Source: Lyophyllum atratum
Taxonomy: Eukaryota > Basidiomycota > Agaricomycetes > Agaricales > Lyophyllaceae
NCBI GenBank assembly: GCA_014905825.1
Contig: JACGCN010000007.1
Coordinates: 868,001-932,000 of the forward strand
Direction of reading: 5' to 3'
DNA: 64,000 nt
Position 1 is the stretch's first letter, and each line of letters begins with the position of its first letter. Shown in pieces: positions 56,211 to 64,000 of the stretch. The notes below the pieces were generated by a model. That model ran no database searches and was not told where the DNA came from. It was given only the letters and a program-made list of their open reading frames with translations. A program made the translations under genes and the position numbers.

Positions 56211-58561
56211 ATGGGGAACGACAGCATCTATCGTCTTCCGCCCTATCCTTCAACGCAAGCACGGAAATCTCTTTCTCCTACCCAGCTAGCTACTATAAAC
56301 CAGACCATCTCCTCGTCTCTCCTTAAAACCATCGCTCTCCCTCCGTCAAAACGCGACTCTCCAGCAGCGCGGACATTCATCGCATCCTATGCAAAGGACA
56401 CCGCTTTGCAGGTTCTCAAAGGCCTCATCTGGGAGCCGACCACTCTATCCAAAGATGATAAGCTTATCCGAAAACGGGCCCTTCTCCTCGCAGAAAAGAT
56501 TGCAAACACATCCGGACTGGATATACAGACTCTCCTTGATCTCTCGGTCGTTTACGCACCCACCAACATCTCGCAGATAAAATCGGTATTCCAAACAGCC
56601 GTAACCTCCGATCCGGCCCTCGTCCCAGCGGTAGAAACCAACCTCGTTCCCGCTTTCACCCAACTCTTCCACCCAGCACAAGGTCTCTACGCCATCCGCA
56701 AGGCATCACACTGCATCGCCTCTTTCCTCTACGCATCACCCCCCGAAATCGTACGCTCCTTCTCCCACAGCAAGACCTTCATCCTAGCACTCGCGACGCT
56801 CTACGACCAAGGCCTGGCTACCATCGCACACTCATACGGAGGTCTCTCCGTACTGAGGAACCAGAACTCCAGCACTGTAGACGAATGGGAGCCGATCTGG
56901 GTACAAACCAAAGTCGACCTCATCGACGCATTCCACGCCATCATCACCACCCTCCTCACCGACATCTCCTCTGCCTCGGGACGCTCTCTAGCCATAGAAT
57001 CCGAGCGCACATTCGACATCATCTTCGCACTCCTGGAAATCCCCTCCTCCTCTCCCAACACGCCCTCAATCCCATATCTGGACCGCTCCCTGCTGACGGA
57101 CTACCAACAGTCGTACTCCCTTTCTCAAACGCTCGCCTCCGCTCTAAAGAACGCAGCTGAGAAAGACGCCCGCCTCGATCTCTTGGAATCGGCACTCCAA
57201 TCATTAGAGTCCGCCCCCGCACCAGGCTCATCTTCAAGATCAAAAGACGCAGGCATACTCAAGATCCTCATCAGATCATCGGGAATCGCTCCCGGGATCG
57301 ATAATCGTGGAAATGGGGGAACGGTGCGCTCGACGGGATCTGGAGGGGTGGGGGTCGGCGGCAGCAAAGGGAAAGAACGAGCCCCAGCACCAGCACCGTC
57401 CCAAGTGCCAGATATCGATCTGAAAGTCACGCAAGTACTTGATATTTTACCTGAACACCCATCGGAATATATCCGTGTGTTACTCGAATATCCATCGTAC
57501 GACGGAAACCCGGAGAAGGTGATAGAAGCTTTGCTGGAGGGTACAGCACCGACACTTGAGTCCGTTGCGGCTGGCCATGGGATCGATAGTCTGAGCAGCC
57601 GGCCAGACGATGTGATGAACTTTGTGCAGGAGAGGAGAAACGCATTTGATGACGAGGTGATGGATGTCACGCAGCTGAGGATGGGCAAGATGAGGTGCGT
57701 TGATTTTCAGCTTTCTATAGGATGTGCTTTGGTGTTAATGGATTCTATAATGTCTCTCTAGGCAGGAGGAATCAAATATTCTGAAAGATCGATCATTCAT
57801 CGAGCAGATGAAGGCCGATATTCTTCGCAGAGCCGAGGCGATCTCTTCCGACGAAGACGAGGTCGACGAGATCGACGTACCCCAACGAACCGCTAGAGGC
57901 AAGGGTGTCGTTCTCGCCTTCGATGACGAGGACGAGGTGTCCGGAGCCAGAGGCCTCAAAATCGGAGGGGACGGGGAGGAGAGTGGTGAATCCGATCAAG
58001 GCGAAGAAGAGGACGAGCCACCGAAACCTCTGAATCCCGAAACGATCCTGGAGCTGGCCTACATCCGCGACACTAAATTGTTCGACAGGGATGCTCAGAC
58101 CCGAAGAAGTAAGGCGCGCGCGGACTTGAAGGCGGAGACGGGATGGAGTGATGAGCAGATCGAGGGGTGGAGGATCATGCTGGAGCGCAATGTCGGTTCA
58201 TTTATATCGTTGTTTTCAATATTGCTCATCGAAACTCCTCATATAGCCACGCAAGGACAAGATACTACAGAAGCATGAATTTGCGGGAAATCAAAACCGC
58301 ATCGTAGCTGCAAGTACTAGCGGGGCTGCCGGTGGTCCAAGTGAAAGTCGTGTAGGGCGTGGTGGAAGGGGCGGTGGTGGAAGGGGCGGTAGAGGCGGTG
58401 GGAGAGGTGGCAGAGGAGGCGGCGGCGGCGGAGGCGATGGCGCTAACAACGCGAGAGAACGTGCTTGGAAGGATAAGAATAAAGCGAGTCGAGGGAACCA
58501 TAACCGAAAAAGGGGCCATGACAAGAAGATGGCACGAGGCGGGGCTGGCCTTCCGATTTGA
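56211..58561 (+). CDS. CUE3: Cue3/ASCC2-like CUE-domain protein (ribosome quality control trigger complex)
   Basis: The start MGNDSIYRLPPYPSTQARKS is chosen over an in-frame Met at 56031, because upstream codons look non-coding. The N-terminal helical ASCC2 region includes ASYAKDTALQVLKGLIWEP and IRKASHCIASFLYASPPEIV. The ubiquitin-binding CUE domain lies near residues 402-450 (KVTQVLDILPEHPSEYIRVL, ALLEGTAPTLESVA). The C-terminal conserved block is PETILELAYIRDTKLFDRDA followed by RADLKAETGWSDEQIEGWR. An RGG-box tail (nt 58330-58440) precedes a basic end. Cue3/ASCC2 binds polyubiquitin on collided ribosomes and helps split them. Introns at about 57694-57762 and 58192-58247. Confidence 0.9.
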
Positions 58562-58776
58562 AGCTGACTCCGAATACAGGCTGGCTTTCATTTGTTGTTA
58601 GTACACGCAGAAGCTAATAAATTGAATACATGGCGATGCTAAAAAAACCAGGGTAATATGATCGAGTCCTCATGTGAACATCCGAGTATAAAAGCGAGGG
58701 TCATGAATCAGCTCGATAGTATCGTTCACGAGCTTCATATCTGCATGCTCTAGATCAGCACACCGATCATCCATCG

Positions 58777-59164
58777 CTACGGACACAAGAACACACCAAG
58801 GTCGGGTCCCAGATCTATCAGCGACATCATCTTTATCGTCGTCGCGTCCACCACCTTCCCTACCACCTCGACATACGAGTCGCCCACGATCACATCCTTG
58901 ATTCCCCCCCTTCAGCCAAGCTTTTCTGTCATACAGATTACTTGAAACGCACCCGCAACAGCTGCACGGTCACCTCGCCGCCATCAGACGCTTGCACGGT
59001 GACGAAATCTGCATTTCGCTATCGTTTGTCTCTTAAGTTCCCCAGGGCATCTATAGTGCAAAGAATATGCTTACCTGCAGAGGCTTTCCTGTGAGCCTCA
59101 CAGTTTTCCCAACAAAATCTGGGAGACGAGCAGAGTTAACGCGCGTTGAGACGGGTTCGGCCAT
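58777..59164 (-). CDS. RFA3: Replication protein A 14 kDa subunit (RPA3/Ssb3)
   Basis: The start MAEPVSTRVNSARLPDFVGK continues TVRLTGKPLQ, then after an intron NADFVTVQASDGGEVTVQLL, and finally IKDVIVGDSYVEVVGKVVDA and TTIKMMSLIDLGPDLG. This is the small OB-fold RPA subunit, about 115 residues, part of the single-stranded-DNA-binding trimer in replication and repair. The join between the second and third exons is odd. Either a very short intron (32 bases, ending AAG before a G run) is removed, or a base is missing in a run of seven C/G at 58904-58910; the usual short-intron models break the frame. It ends VFLCP-stop. Confidence 0.85.
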
Positions 59165-59489
59165 GGGAAGGTGGTGGTTTAGGGAAGAAAACGCGTCGGT
59201 GGCGTGGGACCCAAGATAAATTTGGCTTCGCACGCGCAGCGGACGCGTCGGGCTTGTCTCTTGCCTAGTCTCAAGATTGATAGCCATTGGTTCGGCCGCG
59301 CATCTTGCGATTGGTAAGACAGCGAGGCTATTTCAATTGATTTCTTCTTTCGGGGACGATCATTTTATCAGTCATTTTATTGGCCGGGAACATTCACAAT
59401 CTTCGATACGACACTATACGAGTGAGGACACTAGAGACTACGAAACTGAAGGGAAACGCCCACTGCCTCTAAATGAACAATGGGATAGC
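59165..59489. other. Promoter side of RPA14, no gene seen
   Basis: No supported ORF. It joins the start of RPA14 to the repeat array. Confidence 0.5.
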
Positions 59490-60335
59490 GAAATAAAGAA
59501 TCTTGATGGCCATCGTGGTGCTGGTAGAAGCAAGGTGCAACTCCGCTGGTCTATGTGCACAGGAGGGTGCATGCCGGCGATTGTCTTGTGGACGGAAGGC
59601 GGGAACGAAAGCTAATCCCATGAGACAGGAGGCGCCGAGTCGGATCCGTAACAAAGAGGACACACCCAACGCCCGATTGGATGGTATAGAAAGAAAAGAG
59701 TAGGAACGAAGGCGCCAAGGCGGAGCATCGCGGGTATATTTGCACGCAGGAGGGCGCACCCCAGTGGTTGTCTTGTGGACGGAAGGCGGGAACGAAAGCT
59801 AATCCCATGAGACAGGAGGCGCCAAGTCGGATCCATAACAAAGAGGACACACCCAACGCCCAATTGGATGGCAGAGAATGAAAGGGTTTGAAACGAATAC
59901 ACCAAGGTAGCGCATCGCGGGTATATATGTCCGCAGGAGGGCGCACGCCGGTAAGTCGGGAACGAAGCAAATCCCGGGGAGACTGAAGAAGTCGAGTCGA
60001 ACGTAGCGAAACGGAAGCATCCAAGGCCCAATTGGATGGTAGAGAATGAAAGGGTTTGAAACGAATACACCAAGGTAGAGCATCGCGGGTATATATGTCC
60101 GCAGGAGGGCGCACGCCGGTAAGTCGGGAACGAAGCAAATCCCGGGGAGACTGAAGAAGTCGAGTCGAACGTAGCGAAACGGAAGCATCCAAGGCCCAAT
60201 TGGATGGTAGAGAATGTGATTGGTTGAATTGACGAAGAGACTAAAGTGCAGCGATGCGGATATGTTGCTACGCAGGAGGGCGCACACCGGTAAGTCGGGA
60301 ACAAAGCAAATCCCGGGGAAACTGAGACAAATTGT
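59490..60335. repeat. Tandem repeat array, 168-base core units with ~187-base variants
   Basis: Unit starts marked by CAATTGGATGG lie at 59861, 60029 and 60197, exactly 168 bases apart; the first two units differ at about two positions. An upstream variant unit starts at 59674 (CGATTGGATGG, 187 bases) and part of another runs from about 59490. The third core copy is diverged over its second half. 168 is a multiple of three, and the minus strand stays open in all three frames (60192-59551, 60340-59612, 60455-59799), so an open frame here is weak evidence for a protein. Shared core: GCAGGAGGGCGCAC and AGTCGGGAACGAA. Confidence 0.92.
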
Positions 60336-60500
60336 TGCATGAGGTGGGGTGGATGCCAGCGGGGGCCGAGAACGAGAAACAGTAATCGCTGGAGAGGGCC
60401 GCAGATGAAACACCGCTAAGCCCAGAGAGATATGGTAGAGGCTCCTCAGCCTCAAACCATTCTCCTCCAGCTACAGGATGAGCATGTTTCTATAGATTGA

Positions 60501-61342
60501 CTAGCAGCATGGCGGTCAGTAAAGCAATAGACGTTGGCGACGAATAGAGAGACGAACCTTGGTTAGAAGCTGCCTCGCCAAGCAGAAGGGAGGACGTCCC
60601 AGATATCATTCGCCCGAAGATACGAGGTTCCGCCATTTTCACCCCTCCTACCATACGTGTGAGTAACGACTACTGCAGTCAGAAAGGTTCTGAGAGCGAA
60701 AATGAAGGTCAATGAAGAGGTTGAGTAGAGAAAGAAGAGGACAAACCTTCACGGGATATCACCTTGCTAAGAAGGAACGGAGGACGTCCTAGAACTCATC
60801 GCCCAAATGAGCCTAGGGATCGCCATTTGCACCCGTCCTACTACACTTCCTGGTGATAGCCAGCGGGCTACATTGAGACTGTGGAGATGACGTCGGAGAA
60901 GTTGGAAATGATAGATGACCGATGACCGAGCCGCTGTAGACTGACTCTACCAGAAGACTTCAACGGCGGTCAGCACAGTCTTCAAAGGGCGAACCATACA
61001 ACGACGACAGACCTTGTCTGTCTGCTCAGCAAACTGAGATGAAGTATAGACGGATGTGTGTTGACGTTGGTCTACCACACGGAGATCTGAAGAGTTGACG
61101 ATGGTCAGCCACCGCGTCTGAAGTAGGAGCGACGACGACTGACCTTAGAGCTGAGACTGGGAGGTCATACCCTGCAGAACTGTGCTATTTGGCGCCGACC
61201 AGCGACGGACAGCTAGGCGGGGTTCGAGGGTACCAGTAACGATGATGAGCGGATGGTAAGGTATGAGAGTACTATGAGGGAGCAAATGGAGCAAAGGTTG
61301 TGACCACAAACAGCCTGCCGGTGCCATCCTAGTGGGATGCAT
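60501..61342 (-). ncRNA. Spliced minus-strand transcription unit, coding status open
   Basis: Four segments look like introns on the minus strand: 61087-61143 (or to 61170), 60947-61012, 60670-60746 and 60501-60557. Each starts GTNNGTC (or GTATGA for the long form of the first), carries CTGAC near its 3' end and ends in AG. The exons between hold no known domain. If the first intron starts at 61170, exons 61342-61171, 61086-61013 and 60946-60767 join in frame into 141 codons (start MHPTRMAPAGCLW, end SRTSSVPS). Otherwise no long frame survives. The transcript would run on into the repeat array. It may be a small fast-evolving protein gene or a long non-coding RNA. Confidence 0.5.
60558..60860 (-). 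repeat. Duplicated exon-like segment (two diverged copies of about 100 bases)
   Basis: Minus-strand blocks at about 60655-60565 and 60843-60755 share GTAGGAnGGGTGnAAATGGCG and GGACGTCCTCC with similar spacing. In the same frame they encode VKMAEPRIFGRMISGTSS and VQMAIPRLIWAMSSRTSS. Each is followed by a splice-type donor, so an exon with its downstream intron was probably duplicated. Confidence 0.65.
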
Positions 61343-61658
61343 AGCGACGACACTGAGGATGATGGTGGAAGGGGGACAAGAGGCGGCTTGAGGATGACTG
61401 GCGTCTGGCTCGCTATTTAACCATCCACTCTGACAGCGGCGGCTGACCCAAGGCCAGCACGATCGTTATCCAAGTCTCACTCTGATCACGATCCGAGGAC
61501 TGCATAACGTGGCGCACGGGAATAACCATGAAAGCGTCGTATTGGTATAACTTTGTCGTCCAGACAAATGGGGTTGTGTGTGTACTGGGTAAAAGAAATG
61601 ACGTTCTATGTCTGGTATACTCGTTTTCCCGTGAAGTCCGAATTCCTGCATTGTCTGT
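61343..61658. other. Intergenic, 3' flank of sorting nexin gene
   Basis: No gene seen. It should hold the promoter of the spliced locus and the 3' untranslated region of the sorting nexin gene. Confidence 0.45.
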
Positions 61659-64000
61659 TCACCAAAACCTGCCAAAAACACTTCCACGCGCCGCCGGTCC
61701 CAACAAGAGCCCAACACCTTCTTGGATAGCTACGCTAACCGGCCTCATTGGCGCGGAATCGAAAACATGCGGGCACGGCTGCAGTAGAGGCTTGGCAGTC
61801 AATCGCGGGTTTTCTAGCTCGCGTTCGTATCTTGACGGCTGGCGCGGCGACTCTGCAAGCTCGTCAAACATGGGTGGGTCGAATGCCCTTCGAGCAGCGT
61901 TGAGACGATTCAGAACCTGTAAAGGCATGTAGGTTGAAACATCGTTATCTTGAATAGTTAGAATACGCGAACCTGCTTGTAGAATTGAATCTCCCCATCC
62001 AGGTGCTCTTGAGTCAGCGTGCGGAAATCTTCCACTTTCTGGGTGTGATATGTCTCCATTTCCGCCATAGTAGTATTCAATACGGTTTCGCAGCGTGCCG
62101 CCATTTCTTCGTCTGCCTAGGGCTACGTTAGCTGAAGGTAAACGGTGAAGGGAAGGACCTTACTCGGCCGCCTCGAGTTTCTTCTTGGTAGCGAGAAAGC
62201 GTCGACTTGTGGGTGGTTATTATGGGCTATGAACAGTCTAGGTCAACTATAGGAAAGAACTTTGAATCGTACGAAAGGTGTACCTCATACAGGGAAGATG
62301 GATGAGCCGCTCCTTTGAGAGACTCGTGCGTTGCAAGCTGTGTTCGCCTCGCCTACATATCGCGACTCAACGGACGGCTCTGATATCAAACAAAAGGACG
62401 GACATGGTCGTCGTATAGATCGGCGACGCTTTGTAGAGTTTCGGAGGTCTTTTGCATCGCCTTTGTGAGCTTCAAACACTCTCATAGGCAATGAGATATT
62501 TTCAGCCTTGGATAGTCGGAAGTTTCTGAGAGGAATGCTTTACCTTGACAGCCTTCGCGCCAGCACCATGCTCCTTCATCGTTAAGTAGACCTTTACTCT
62601 TGACGTCGTATAGGTTATCTTCCTCCGTCACCCCGGTCATAGGAGCGGAAGCCAGTGGTTTCGATGTGATCAATGAGAGAAGCGAATACGCCAACAATCT
62701 TTCCGCTTTGGACATCTCTTTTGCACCAACCATTAGTTTTGTGTCGTAGATAAAATGATGCGAAATCTCACCGACTCTCGCGTCCCGCACACGCCCAAAT
62801 ATATTCCGCAGACCTTGAACACCCTTCCCCACCGCTTTCGTATGCATGTCGAATCTATCTATGACCTCTTCTGCATCCTCCGCGTCGAGATTAAACGCGG
62901 GATGGAATACGCGTGCATAGAACGTAGGTCCTGCAGCCGGCATGGCGAGGTGCTGCGGCATCAAGCGCGTCCACTCCTACACGCACACCTTCTCAGCATC
63001 AACATATCCGCCGAACCAAATCAAAGCAAGCTCACCGCGTCACTTTCGCATCCCAAGAAGAACGTCGTAACCTCCGCGTATCTTGCAATGGGATGCCTGA
63101 TAATCTTCCCAATATACCGTTCCAGATCTCCACGCCTCGCTTCGACGAAGTCTTCACTGAACCTCCCAGCATATTGCTTCTCCGGTAGCGGCGGAAGGGC
63201 GATACCAGGGAGACGCCTAGTCAGAGCAGTATGTAGAATGACGAAGTGGGAAAACCGTCGGTATACCGTTATGCGCGTTGGTGATGCAAGAGGTGCCTCC
63301 AACAAGAGGTCCTGCTGTGTATATTCATCTGTCTCGTTTTCTTCATCCTCAGGAACAGAAGGCGATTGGAAAAGAGAAGTCACGCTATATACAGTGAAAG
63401 CGCCTGCCAAAAGCGATGCACGCTTGGAGGGAGAATGCACAAGGACGCGAAACGGAGGGATCTTCTCCTTCCATGACGGGCCAGCATCCACGAAATGGCG
63501 ATCTGCCTCTCCCAAACCTAGTCGGCTAAGCCTGTTGCTCTCTTCTTCATCGAAAGTTGCGTCGGTCGCCTCCCGACTGTGGCTCGGGCGTATGGAGGGA
63601 GGAGTGACAATAGTCTCAGCAGGTGTGCCCTTCAGAACAAACTCCTCAGCACCACTGGTTACAAAGCTCGAGAAGCGGTTGAGGCTCTTGCCTCCTAATA
63701 GGCTTTGTCGAAAGCTAGGGAATGCACCCCGCCACTCGCCCGTGTTCTGAGGAACAAGGGGTTGAGATGCAGATTTGGGCGACCCACGAGGAGTTATGTC
63801 ATCTGCGTTGGAGGAAGGTTCCTTTCTTCCCTGATGCCTTGAGGTCGCTGGTAGTTGCAAATCCGGTGCAGGTGTAAATTCAGAGGTAAACTAAGTCGTA
63901 AAGGACGGATGTCAGAGTCTGTTACAGACCTAGAAGCCGAATAAAACGCACTGTATAGTAGCTCCTCGGCAACAATCCAATTTCCCCAACCGAGTTCTTT
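61659..64000 (-). CDS. SH3-PX-BAR sorting nexin, 5' end outside the window
   Basis: The right edge encodes the end of an SH3 domain (KELGWGNWIVAEELLY), then a Ser/Pro-rich linker. The PX domain has PFRVLVHSPSKRASL, ITVYRRFSHFVILHTALTRR, LPGIALPPLPEKQYAGRF and RGDLERYIGKIIRHPIARYA, including the RR(F/Y) phosphoinositide motif. The BAR-like helices follow: FHPAFNLDAEDAEEVIDRFD, EMSKAERLLAYSLLSLI, CLKLTKAMQKTSETLQSVAD and VLNRLNAARRAFD. A Pro-rich tail ends GSVFGRFW. Domain order SH3-PX-BAR is that of SNX9/18/33, which bind PI(4,5)P2 membranes and link endocytic budding to actin; the fungal role is inferred. At least six introns; the first exon(s) lie beyond 64000. Confidence 0.85.

Noticed and set aside
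59551..60455. Three overlapping minus-strand ORFs of 213, 242 and 218 codons as protein genes
   Set aside because: They are three frames of the same 168-base tandem repeat; openness follows from unit length and composition, and none has a recognisable domain.

Overview
The window is genomic DNA of a filamentous fungus, almost certainly a basidiomycete of the Agaricomycetes. Genes are split by many short introns (about 48-90 bases, GT...AG, with CTAAC or CTGAC branch sites). They lie close together on both strands and encode typical fungal housekeeping proteins. Two families expanded in mushroom-forming fungi are also present: a WW-like membrane protein and a large transposase-like coiled-coil protein. 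No bacterial operon structure is seen.

Layout. 1-3.1 kb: sparse, with one doubtful gene. 3.1-5.0 kb: WW-like/transmembrane gene (+). 5.4-7.6 kb: XPG/FEN1-family nuclease (-). 8.2-9.06 kb: unrecognised small protein (-), head-to-head with alpha-COP (9.25-13.65 kb, +). 13.9 kb: tRNA-Asp. 14.1-18.0 kb: paxillin-like LIM protein (+). 18.7 kb: tRNA-Asn. 19-22.7 kb: gene-poor, with a diverged ~215 bp tandem duplication. 22.8-26.3 kb: NAC-beta (-), polyamine-type GNAT acetyltransferase (+), coactosin (-), Rrg9/neugrin-like (+). 26.8-28.7 kb: cytochrome P450 (-). 29.8-33.0 kb: PAQR receptor (-) and GID-complex E3 subunit Fyv10/MAEA (+). 33.7-36.7 kb: 987-codon transposase-like ORF. 36.9 kb: tRNA-Thr, then ~4.6 kb without recognisable genes. 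41.6-51.5 kb: PIG-S (-), Snt1/NCoR-like corepressor (+), parvulin PPIase (-), ABCE1/Rli1 (+). 52.2-53.5 kb: an unfamiliar protein built from ~43-residue tandem repeats (-). 56.2-58.6 kb: Cue3/ASCC2-like (+). 58.8-59.2 kb: RPA14 (-). 59.5-61.3 kb: a 168-bp tandem repeat array and a spliced minus-strand locus with a duplicated exon. 61.7 kb to the right edge: SH3-PX-BAR sorting nexin (-), cut by the window edge.

The housekeeping genes cover secretory traffic (alpha-COP, PIG-S, sorting nexin), cytoskeleton (LIM, coactosin), protein quality control (NAC, GID E3, Cue3, ABCE1, PPIase), DNA metabolism (XPG-type nuclease, RPA14) and chromatin (Snt1). At least six neighbouring pairs are head-to-head with only ~170-310 bases between start codons, so shared bidirectional promoters are a theme.

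The most unusual items are the tandem-repeat protein at 52.2-53.5 kb, the spliced repeat-rich locus at 59.5-61.3 kb, the transposase-like gene with an in-frame 54-base intron, and an RS domain in the Snt1 homologue. Exon limits were read by eye from splice consensus and reading frame. They are firm where a conserved family guides them and tentative elsewhere.
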